From DATFVA01 sp963832355 (GTDB lineage: Bacteria; Bacteroidota; Ignavibacteria; Ignavibacteriales; Ignavibacteriaceae), in contig CAWHTX010000018.1 of NCBI GenBank assembly GCA_963832355.1, positions 1-64,000 of the forward strand: a stretch of 64,000 nt of DNA, given 5' to 3'. Position 1 is the stretch's first letter, and every line of letters starts with the position of its first letter. A model generated the notes under the pieces. It was not told the origin of the DNA, did no database searches, and saw only the letters and a list, made by a program, of their open reading frames with translations. Positions 41,407 through 49,455 of this stretch are shown piece after piece. The position numbers and the translations under genes are program-made.

Positions 41407-43413
41407 TTATTTTGCCAGCGTTATTTTTATAACTTTATTTGAGATTCCGGCACTAAGTCTCACAATATATACGCCGCTTGATAATCCATCTGCATTAAGT
41501 GTGTATGAATAATTGCCTGCTTCCATATATTCGTTAGAAAGCACTTTTACCTGACGGCCCAGTGCATCATACATAGTAAGTTTAACATTTGATGCTTCCG
41601 GAACGGAATATTTAATCATTGTAGAAGGGTTAAATGGGTTCGGATAATTTTGCTGAAGCACAAAATCCGATGCCGCTGGTACATTAACAGTAATTTCATT
41701 ACTGTAGGTAAATTTTCCGTCAAAATCGTCCTGCTTCAGTCTGTATGTATAAATCCCGCGAATGTCACTGTTATCTGTATAGGTGTAATGGTTTGGGGTA
41801 GTAACTGTCCCGTTACCCTCAACGAAACCGATCACAGAATAACCTGATCCGGCTGATTTTCTTTGAACTTCAAATCCCCTGTTATTCTTTTCGGTTGCGG
41901 TTGTCCACATCAGGTTCACACTACCGTTAACAATTGAAGCAGAAAATGATGAGAGCTCAACAGGGGTCGGAAAATAATTCACAGCATCCAGAGCATTAAG
42001 TATTCCCCATCCCATAAGGTTATCGGGACTATTGCTTTGTGAAGCAGTTTCTCTCATTGCGTCGCGAACCTGCATAGGCGTTAGTGTCGGATTAGCGCAT
42101 AAAATCAGCGCAGCAACGCCTGCAGAGAGAGGACAGCTGAAGGAGGTACCGCTCGCAGAAGTGTAAGTATTATCACTATATGGAGAAGCTACAACGTTGC
42201 CGGAACCAAGTGCCATAATATCTGGTTTAACTCTGCCGTCCACAGTAGGACCAACACTGCTGAACGATGCCCTTGATCCGGAGTAACCAACCGCACCGGC
42301 GGCAATAACACTATCGCCATCTGCCGGGGCCCCAAGAGTATTATGTGAAGTATTATCTCCATAGTTGCCTGCTGAGTTTACCACCACAATACCCAGATGA
42401 GCAGCATAGTCAGCCCCATTCGTTATAATAGTTGTATTGCCGTCCATATCCTCCCATGTGTAGCTCGGCCAGGGAGGATCAAAATCTGTATAACTAAGCG
42501 AAGTGGAAGTAACATCGACTCCGATACTGTCGGCCCATTCCATAGCGGCGATCCAGTTATCCTCTTCAAGAGGAGTTTCGCTGTCGGTATTTTCTGTTTT
42601 CGCAAGAATGTATGAAGCATTAAATGCAGGACCAATAAGATGACCCGGGTCATAGCCGCCTATCGTGGAAAGAGTCATGGTTCCATGCGTACCGCTTCCG
42701 GAATCCGCCTGGTCTCCAACATTAGGATCATTATTCACAAAATCCCAGGCTGCTATAATGTTCATTGAATCAAATGCGACGTGACTTAACCTGTTGAAAC
42801 CTGCATCCATTACGCAAATCGTAATACCCTGTCCGGTGCACCCCATATCATGAACCGCAGGCACGTTTATTTGCTGCAGTTCAGCATATGAATCACCATA
42901 ATCAAAGGAATTAATACCTGCAGGCTGGGTAATCTTGCTAAGCACCTCCCGTACTGCGTTTTTATCTGTTTCAGGTTGATATCCTTCTTTCAGCTTATTT
43001 ACTATATCAAGTTTCTTAACAACCGGAAGTGCTTCCAGTTCTTCAAGCTGAGATTTTGTTATCGTACCGCTTACGGCATTCAGCCATTTAGACGGCCATT
43101 TTATTTTTAGTCCCTTTTCCTTAACCTGTTCAAGATAAGCCGGATTAACAGGAATATCTTTTATGGTAAGCTGAGCATTCACCTTCTGTCTCCTTTTTAG
43201 CGATTTTTCACTAACAACGCTTAAAGGATTACTAAAATATGCATCGGTATTCTGACCTTTATCGGTAAAATAGACCCATACCAGGAGCTGTTCATCTGCA
43301 GGAGCATTAGACATTTGCGATTGGAGGGCAGCGGAAATTTTATTGATTGGTCCCTCCTGCGCAAATGCAGCTGCAAGACATAGCATAAAAATTGGTAAAA
43401 AGATTTTTTTCAT
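41407..43413 (-). CDS. T9SS-secreted S8 (subtilisin-like) peptidase
   Basis: A 668-residue protease. Signal peptide 1-18 (ending AFAQ); catalytic triad Asp in CVMDAGFNR, His in GSGTHGTM, Ser in ASGTSFSCPLSAGVAAL, oxyanion Asn in VVNSAGNYG. A fibronectin-like region (SSFSASIVNGSVNLMWTTATE, given as the start) precedes the C-terminal T9SS type A sorting signal with QQNYPNPFNPSTMIKY and a final conserved GVYIVRLS-type strand. It should be secreted across the outer membrane and probably anchored. ATG 43413 is chosen; the frame is open upstream through the metG end. Confidence 0.92.
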   Translation of the reverse strand: MKKIFLPIFMLCLAAAFAQEGPINKISAALQSQMSNAPADEQLLVWVYFTDKGQNTDAYFSNPLSVVSEKSLKRRQKVNAQLTIKDIPVNPAYLEQVKEKGLKIKWPSKWLNAVSGTITKSQLEELEALPVVKKLDIVNKLKEGYQPETDKNAVREVLSKITQPAGINSFDYGDSYAELQQINVPAVHDMGCTGQGITICVMDAGFNRLSHVAFDSMNIIAAWDFVNNDPNVGDQADSGSGTHGTMTLSTIGGYDPGHLIGPAFNASYILAKTENTDSETPLEEDNWIAAMEWADSIGVDVTSTSLSYTDFDPPWPSYTWEDMDGNTTIITNGADYAAHLGIVVVNSAGNYGDNTSHNTLGAPADGDSVIAAGAVGYSGSRASFSSVGPTVDGRVKPDIMALGSGNVVASPYSDNTYTSASGTSFSCPLSAGVAALILCANPTLTPMQVRDAMRETASQSNSPDNLMGWGILNALDAVNYFPTPVELSSFSASIVNGSVNLMWTTATEKNNRGFEVQRKSAGSGYSVIGFVEGNGTVTTPNHYTYTDNSDIRGIYTYRLKQDDFDGKFTYSNEITVNVPAASDFVLQQNYPNPFNPSTMIKYSVPEASNVKLTMYDALGRQVKVLSNEYMEAGNYSYTLNADGLSSGVYIVRLSAGISNKVIKITLAK

Positions 43414-43450
43414 CTTTACTCTCCGGAAATATTTAGATATAAGAAATTGA

Positions 43451-45487
43451 TTACTTTGCCCGTGTTCCGTTTTTGACATTCTGAGCTGCGGTAAGAACAT
43501 TCAATTCACCGTTCTCATTTTCAACAGCCAGAACCATACCCCGGGACTCAAGTCCCATAAGTTTGGCAGGTTTTAAGTTGGCAACGAGAATGATTTTCTT
43601 CCCGACAAGTTCTTCTGGTTTATAACTTTTAGCGATTCCGGCAATTACCTGGCGGTCGCCGTCATCTAATCTCACCTTCAATTTAATAAGCTTATTACTT
43701 TTAGGCACATTTACGGCTTCAACAATTTCAGCCACTTTTAACTTAATTTTATCAAAATCTTCAATAGATATAAGGTTATTATTTGTATCCTCTTCGTTTT
43801 TGGGACCAAGTTTTTCTAGCTGCTTTTCGATTATATCATCCTCTATTTTCGGGAAAATAATTTCTGTTTTATTAAGGGTATGACCCGCTTTAAGATGCTC
43901 ATTACCGAGCTCATCCCAGCCGGAAGGCGATGAATTTAAGATCCTGAATATTTTTTCGGAGGAAAAAGGAATAACCGGCGAAAAGAGTCCAGCAAGCGTA
44001 TAAATTGTCTGCAGGCAGATATTGATAGTAGTACCGCATCTTTCCTTATTGCTTTTTACGGTTACCCAGGGTTCTGAATCATTGAAATATTTATTACCCG
44101 CACGGGCAAGATTCATAACTTCTGTTACGCTGTCCTTTATCCTGTAGCAGTCAATCAAAGCCGATACTCTTGCCGGGTAGTCAGCAACCAGCTTCAGCAT
44201 ATCATCATCAATTTTTTCAGTTTTACCTTTAACAGGAACTTTACCATCAAAATGTTTGTGGGCGAAAGTGAATGTTCTGTTGATGAAGTTGCCGAGTATA
44301 TCAGCCAGTTCACTATTATTCCTTAGCTGGAATTCCTTCCAGTAAAAATCGGTATCCCGTGTCTCGGGCAGGTTAGCGGCAAGTGTATACCTGAGTGGGT
44401 CGGGGGGAAATAATTTAAGAAAATCGATAACATCGATTCCCCAGTTGCGGCTTTTTGAAAATTTCTTCCCTTCAAAATTAAGGAACTCATTTGCCGGAAC
44501 ATTCTGGGGGAGAATGTATTTCTCCTTATCCCCGTCATTCCACGCCATAAGCATAGCAGGAAAAATAATGCAGTGAAAAACCACGTTATCCTTGCCTATG
44601 AATGCTATGTACTTTGTGTTCTCTCCCTGCCAGTACTCACGCCAGAGATTTTCATTTCCCCGCTGCCTGGATAATTCCTTCGTTGCGGAGATATAGCCCA
44701 GGACCGCTTCAAACCAGACATAAAGAACTTTTCCTTCAGCTGAATCGAGGGGTACAGATACACCCCAATCCAGATCACGGGTATAAGCCCTGTCTTTAAG
44801 TCCTGCCTTAAACCATCCCCGGCAATACTGAAGAACGTTCTCCTTCCAGCCGTAACTTTCGCTGCTCACTCTTATATATTCTTCAAGGCGCGGCTGGTAA
44901 TCACCCAGAGGGAAATACCAGTGAGTAGTTTCCCTGAGAACAGGAGTTTTGCCGCTTATTTTACTTTTGGGATTTTTGAGTTCCGAAGGTTCATACAAGG
45001 CTCCGCAATTTTCACATTCATCGCTTCTTGCCTCTTCATATCCGCAGTTAGGACAGGTACCCTCAACATAACGGTCGGGCAGGAACATCTTAACCTCTTC
45101 GTCATAGAACTGCTTCGATTTCTTTTCTTTTAACATCCCCCGGTTAAAGTACTCAAGAAAGAACTCCTTTGCAGTTTCATGATGGATAGGAAGGGACGTC
45201 CTCGAATAAATATCAAAGCTCATCCCGAACTGTTCAAATGCCTTAGTGTTGGTTTCGTGATACCTATCGGTAATAACCTGGGGACTAACCTTTTCCTTAT
45301 CGGCACTGATAGTTATAGGAACGCCGTGTTCATCCGAGCCGCATATATAAAGAACATCGTCACCTTTCATCCTGTGGTAACGGACGTAAATATCCGCCGG
45401 CAGGTAGGCACCGCTTAAATGTCCCAGATGAATTCGTCCGTTTGAATAAGGAAGGGCTGAAGTTACAAGTATTTTCTCTTTTGCCAA
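43451..45487 (-). CDS. metG: Methionyl-tRNA synthetase
   Basis: A 678-residue class I synthetase. HLGHLSGAYLPADI (HIGH-like), CGSDEHGVPI, the zinc knuckle CPNCGYEE...CENCGALY, and KFSKSRNWG (KMSKS-like) are present, with the C-terminal EMAP/tRNA-binding domain (KLKVAEIVEAVNVPKSNKLIKL in two parts). Its stop lies 37 bases upstream of the S8 protease start. Confidence 0.96.
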   Translation of the reverse strand: MAKEKILVTSALPYSNGRIHLGHLSGAYLPADIYVRYHRMKGDDVLYICGSDEHGVPITISADKEKVSPQVITDRYHETNTKAFEQFGMSFDIYSRTSLPIHHETAKEFFLEYFNRGMLKEKKSKQFYDEEVKMFLPDRYVEGTCPNCGYEEARSDECENCGALYEPSELKNPKSKISGKTPVLRETTHWYFPLGDYQPRLEEYIRVSSESYGWKENVLQYCRGWFKAGLKDRAYTRDLDWGVSVPLDSAEGKVLYVWFEAVLGYISATKELSRQRGNENLWREYWQGENTKYIAFIGKDNVVFHCIIFPAMLMAWNDGDKEKYILPQNVPANEFLNFEGKKFSKSRNWGIDVIDFLKLFPPDPLRYTLAANLPETRDTDFYWKEFQLRNNSELADILGNFINRTFTFAHKHFDGKVPVKGKTEKIDDDMLKLVADYPARVSALIDCYRIKDSVTEVMNLARAGNKYFNDSEPWVTVKSNKERCGTTINICLQTIYTLAGLFSPVIPFSSEKIFRILNSSPSGWDELGNEHLKAGHTLNKTEIIFPKIEDDIIEKQLEKLGPKNEEDTNNNLISIEDFDKIKLKVAEIVEAVNVPKSNKLIKLKVRLDDGDRQVIAGIAKSYKPEELVGKKIILVANLKPAKLMGLESRGMVLAVENENGELNVLTAAQNVKNGTRAK

Positions 45488-45613
45488 TCTGATTCCATGT
45501 CCTCTGAATACGAATGATAAATATAACGAAAAGTATTAATAGTCGGAACATCTTCTGGTATCTTCTGTATGCATTACCGGACAGTACTCAATGACCACTT
45601 TTGTCGGGACATT

Positions 45614-46618
45614 TCATAAAGTGACCGCATCTTCCGCATTGAAGAAGAAAGCATCTGATGAATCAAAATAACCGCAGATGAAATTACTGAGCGAAATGCC
45701 TGTTCTCTGAGACAGCATGAGGGCGTAAAGATAGACCTGCATATGAGCTTTCTTCTCGTATCGCGCCCGCGGCTTATAATCCCATATCCCTATCCGCCCA
45801 TTTTCTTCATACCTGAGTATGTCTATATGTCCTGTAAGAACTCCATCAATACGAAGTCTGCTGCTTAGTGGCTGTTCATACCAGACAGGAACCTCACAGG
45901 CGATGGTTTCAGGGTCGCTCTCAAGCAGGTATTTCTCAACATTTTCGTGTCCGCTTTTAAACTGTCCCACTTTCAGCGCTGATTCAGTTAGTCCGATGAT
46001 ATTGTGACAGCTGGTATGTTCCAGAGGAACTTTGAGATTTAGTATAAATCCGGAGGCCCTTGAACCGTTAAAGAAATATTCGTTGGGACAATAACTCAGC
46101 AGCGATATAAGATAATTCGTTAATTGAGAGGGTACAGTATTAAGCTTGAACTTTGCCAGCCTGTACCTGTAGTACATACTCCCGCTGTGAGCAAATGAAA
46201 AGCAGATGATCCTGCCCGAGCGGGGAATAAATAATCCGTATTTATTATACCTGATGCTGCGATGATTTATTCCGGACATCTCCCTTAATTGAATAAGAAG
46301 TATCTGTTTGAGATAGGAGGGGTCGATATTTTCAAAGATTAGGTATTTAAGCCGGAGACTATCAGAAATCTGCCCTTCCGGCAATAATCCGGAAAGTTCA
46401 CAGCTGCCTGCTCTGAAAACAAGTGAAGATGAGAGCCTGGCTGTTAAGGTTTCACTGTAGGATATTGATTCAGGATCTGATCGATCAATGGGTATAAGGA
46501 AAAGGCTGCAGGATTCAAGATCCCTTGCAAAGTATTTTCTCAGCACCTCTTCTGATGCTTTTAGTTCCTTAACTCCGATACTTGATAAACCGTTATAAGT
46601 CGTCTGAAGCTGAGACAT
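45614..46618 (-). CDS. PD-(D/E)XK nuclease superfamily protein
   Basis: A 334-residue soluble protein. The C-terminal third carries nuclease-type spacing: Glu in IACEVPVWY, Asp in GHIDILRY, then IWDYKPRA as the (D/E)XK core, followed by MQVYLYALML, matching the QxxxY helix of RecB-like nucleases. A His in GQFKSGHENVEKYL may be the preceding conserved helix. The N-terminal 200 residues are unfamiliar. No helicase or Cas partner is near. The family is moderately certain; the role is not known. It lies upstream of metG by 126 bases. Confidence 0.65.
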   Translation of the reverse strand: MSQLQTTYNGLSSIGVKELKASEEVLRKYFARDLESCSLFLIPIDRSDPESISYSETLTARLSSSLVFRAGSCELSGLLPEGQISDSLRLKYLIFENIDPSYLKQILLIQLREMSGINHRSIRYNKYGLFIPRSGRIICFSFAHSGSMYYRYRLAKFKLNTVPSQLTNYLISLLSYCPNEYFFNGSRASGFILNLKVPLEHTSCHNIIGLTESALKVGQFKSGHENVEKYLLESDPETIACEVPVWYEQPLSSRLRIDGVLTGHIDILRYEENGRIGIWDYKPRARYEKKAHMQVYLYALMLSQRTGISLSNFICGYFDSSDAFFFNAEDAVTL

Positions 46619-46667
46619 TTATTCTGAAGAAGATTGGTCTGCGATAATTCATACGAACCACGCCTGC

Positions 46668-46772
46668 TTACAATAATAGTGAAAGTCCGACGGCAAGCAG
46701 CATAGCAGATAATGACACTAAAACTAATAATGTTTTTTTCTTTCCTCTTTTGGCCAGTAATATTCCAAGCAT
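46668..46772 (-). CDS. Possible 34-residue single-pass membrane peptide
   Basis: ATG at 46772 with AAGGTAGAG ending a few bases upstream, encoding MLGILLAKRGKKKTLLVLV and so on to a run of leucines, stop TAA. The layout is a basic patch (KRGKKK) then one helix of about 22 residues, as in many small membrane proteins. It is 50 bases upstream of the PD-(D/E)XK gene. With no family recognition it could be chance; conservation in a relative would decide. No other gene is visible in the 338-base gap. Confidence 0.4.
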   Translation of the reverse strand: MLGILLAKRGKKKTLLVLVSLSAMLLAVGLSLLL

Positions 46773-46956
46773 ACTCTCTACCTTAATCTGAATAACAAAA
46801 TATAAAAAATAAAATAAGCATATTATTAAGAAATGCCAAGACTATAGTTTTAAGTTTGCCTGCTGGGTGCCCCCGGCATAATTTGTTTTTTTGTTCGAGA
46901 ACTGCCGACAGATAAATTTGCTATATTTCTCATAAACAACTTAGGAGAATCAAATT

Positions 46957-47751
46957 ATGGGAGCAGATGACATTTCTGAAGTGCCGTATGGGAATAATCC
47001 GGAGGCGGGAAATTATGTCGTGCTTAATGGTGTGAATATCTATTATGAAGTTTATGGCAGCGGAGAGCCGCTGCTTCTTGTTCATGGTAACGGAGGAAAT
47101 ATTGAAGGGATGAAATATCAGATCGAGTATTTTGCAAGGCAATACAAGGTGATTGCAATGGACTGCAGAGGACGTGGAAAATCAGAGCTCGGAAACGAGC
47201 CTTTGTCTTATATTCGCATGGCGGGCGATGCCGCTGCACTTCTTGATCATCTCCGGTGCGTTCCTGCATATTTTATTGGCCGCAGCGACGGGGGTATCAT
47301 CGGCTTAATACTTGGATATCGTTTTCCCGGAACGCTGAAAAAGATTGCGGTTTTTGGTGCTAACTTATGGCCGGGCAAAACGGCACTTTATCCGGGGGAG
47401 GTCGAAAGCTGTATCAAAGCCAGGAAGCAGGCTGAGGAGATGATTGCGAAGGGGGATAAGTCGAAGAACTGGAATCTGATTTATCAGCGCTTTAAACTCA
47501 TGGAAACACAACCGGATATTTCAGCTGATGAATTAAGAAGAATTGATACACCGGTACTCGTAATGTCGTGCGACCGGGATATTATCATCGAGGAACATAC
47601 TCTGTTCATTTACCGGAACATTCCAAACGCAAATCTTTCCATTTTCCCCGGTGAAACTCACTGGGTTACAAATGATAATCCCGAACTTTTTAATTCGACC
47701 GTGTCACGGTTCTTCTCAGAACCATTTAAGGGTGAAGAGATAAGGAAATAA
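46957..47751 (+). CDS. Alpha/beta hydrolase
   Basis: A 264-residue alpha/beta-hydrolase with HGNGGN (oxyanion), nucleophile elbow GRSDGG (Ser near residue 111), an Asp in SCDRDIIIE and His in ETHWV. No signal peptide, so cytoplasmic. The substrate is unknown. TAGGAGAATCAA precedes the ATG. Neighbours give no hint. Confidence 0.88.
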   Translation: MGADDISEVPYGNNPEAGNYVVLNGVNIYYEVYGSGEPLLLVHGNGGNIEGMKYQIEYFARQYKVIAMDCRGRGKSELGNEPLSYIRMAGDAAALLDHLRCVPAYFIGRSDGGIIGLILGYRFPGTLKKIAVFGANLWPGKTALYPGEVESCIKARKQAEEMIAKGDKSKNWNLIYQRFKLMETQPDISADELRRIDTPVLVMSCDRDIIIEEHTLFIYRNIPNANLSIFPGETHWVTNDNPELFNSTVSRFFSEPFKGEEIRK

Positions 47752-47860
47752 TAAATTTTCTACTACACTTGTTCGCGATGATCAATCAAAATATCCTACC
47801 TGATGGTGTGATTACTTAAAGTTGTATCTGATATTTGACATTTATTTATTTATTATTATT

Positions 47861-47890
47861 TTAGTACTGAATTCTTAATAATAGTACTAA
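47861..47890. promoter_or_regulatory. Likely operator of the TetR regulator
   Basis: TTAGTAC (47861-47867) and GTACTAA (47884-47890) form an inverted repeat with a 16-base spacer, directly in front of the TetR start at 47895. TTGACA at 47835 could be the -35. The same TTAGTAC core recurs twice before the next gene. Confidence 0.5.
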
Positions 47891-47894
47891 TATA

Positions 47895-48480
47895 ATGGCT
47901 AGACCAAAAGACGAAAATTTAAGGGAAAGAATCCTCAACTCCGCAAATTCGAAATTCCTGAACTTCGGTTTTTCGAGCGTCTCCTCTTGATGAAATTGTT
48001 TCTGATGCAAGAACCAGCAAAGCTGCGGTTTATAATTTCTTTTCTTCGAAGGAAGATTTGGTACATGCTGTACTGATATCCCTTAATAACCGTATAAATC
48101 GCAATATATCCGGAATAATTAATAACGATAACCTTTCCTTCCCCAAAAAGCTTGAGGAAATCATTCGTTTTACATCTTCACTTCTGACCGAAGTGAATAC
48201 TAAATTCCTCGAAGATCTTCGGATACAGACTCCTGATCTCTGGAGGGAATACCTGCGGCTCAGGCAGCAGCGACTTAATACACTTTACATGAAACTCTTC
48301 GATGAGGGAAAACGCCTGGGTAATTTAAGGGAGGATATTCCGGTAAAATTTCTTCTGCTTGTATATACAAAACTGACAGAATTAGCGGTTGATCCAAGTA
48401 ACCTAAAATCGGTTAAAGTTTCTAAAACCGAAGCATATTCACTTATATCAAAATTATTTTTGGAAGGAGCTAACCCTTAA
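47895..48480 (+). pseudogene. TetR-family regulator, frameshifted near residue 30
   Basis: Starts MARPKDENLRERILNSANSK, then FLNFGFSSVS hits a stop; the rest, LDEIVSDARTSKAAVYNFFSSKEDLVHAV and a helical ligand domain, is in the next frame. Removing one C in GTCTCCTCTT (47979-47988) gives the expected helix-turn-helix (SLDEIVSDARTSKAAVYNFF) and a 194-residue product. Codon quality is good on both sides, so this may be a consensus error. The matching TTAGTAC boxes suggest it represses itself and the DUF457 gene. Confidence 0.8.
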
Positions 48481-48495
48481 ATTTTTTTAAATGTT

Positions 48496-48523
48496 TTAGT
48501 ACCAGATATATACTTTTAGTACC
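48496..48523. promoter_or_regulatory. Paired TTAGTACC boxes before the DUF457 gene
   Basis: Two direct copies of TTAGTACC at 48496-48503 and 48516-48523, 20 bases apart (two helical turns), 22 bases before the start codon. They share the TTAGTAC core with the TetR operator at 47861-47890, which predicts regulation by that TetR protein. Confidence 0.5.
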
Positions 48524-48544
48524 ATAATAATCTTAGGAGGTAAT

Positions 48545-49270
48545 ATGTTTGCAATAAATCATGCTGCGACTGCTTTAGTTATAAAGAAAAAGTTTCCAAC
48601 CGCGAAAATGTTCTGGCTTCTAATATCTGTTCAGCTGGTGGAGTTTTTGTGGGTTATATTTAATTTCTTCGGACTGGAACAGACATCAACAGGAATAGAG
48701 GTTTCATACCTTGGAGATATTCATCTGCATTCAATGAAGTTTTCGCATTCCGTTTTATCTTCTGTAATCATTTCTTTATTTGCCTATGCCATAATAAGGT
48801 ATCTGTTTAAGGAAAAATCACTTGCACTTCCCTTTTCGCTGGGCGTCCTTTCACATATTGTTTTAGATTTGTTGACTCATGCTAAAGATATCCCTCTTAC
48901 TTTTTTGCCCGGTTCTGTAAAACTTGGAACACAATTGTATTCACTTCATCCTTACGCAGCTTTTTCTGTTGAGCTTTTGTATGGACTATTCTGCTGGTAT
49001 TATTATAAGGGTTCAAAAACATTGTTGATAATAATACTGGGCTTTAATATTGCCAACTTTACTACCTTTTCACCTGACGTTATCGGACTGGAAAAATATT
49101 TTGCTGATAATCCCCTGCTGCTTGTTGCTGTAATTGCCATGCAGATAATAATTACTTTAGGATTGGTTGGGTATTTCAGTAAAAAAGCTCCCGCAGAAAC
49201 CTGGAAGCAGAAAGACTCGGGAGAATCAATAGATATGCAAATAAACGATCTTTCACTCAGGTCGGAATGA
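48545..49270 (+). CDS. DUF457/YdjM-like membrane-bound metal-dependent hydrolase
   Basis: A 241-residue membrane protein with about six helices. Histidine pairs NHAATALV, HLHSMKFSHS and LSHIVLDLLTHA fit the metal-binding layout of the YdjM/DUF457 family. Activity is not established. AGGAGG precedes the ATG at 48545. Probably controlled by the TetR gene upstream. The following 185 bases to the convergent M6 gene contain no gene. Confidence 0.72.
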   Translation: MFAINHAATALVIKKKFPTAKMFWLLISVQLVEFLWVIFNFFGLEQTSTGIEVSYLGDIHLHSMKFSHSVLSSVIISLFAYAIIRYLFKEKSLALPFSLGVLSHIVLDLLTHAKDIPLTFLPGSVKLGTQLYSLHPYAAFSVELLYGLFCWYYYKGSKTLLIIILGFNIANFTTFSPDVIGLEKYFADNPLLLVAVIAMQIIITLGLVGYFSKKAPAETWKQKDSGESIDMQINDLSLRSE

Positions 49271-49455
49271 TATGATATCGCGGAAAACCATTAAAGACCT
49301 TAGCAATAATTATACAGTAGATCCCGGGCTGAAGTGTCCGGGGTCAATTTTGACTATTGTGTATTGGGTTAAGACCTCTCCCTACTTTGAGATCATATCC
49401 TAATACCGCCGTTTAACTATAATCCAGGTCTTAAAAAATAAATTCTGGTTATGAA

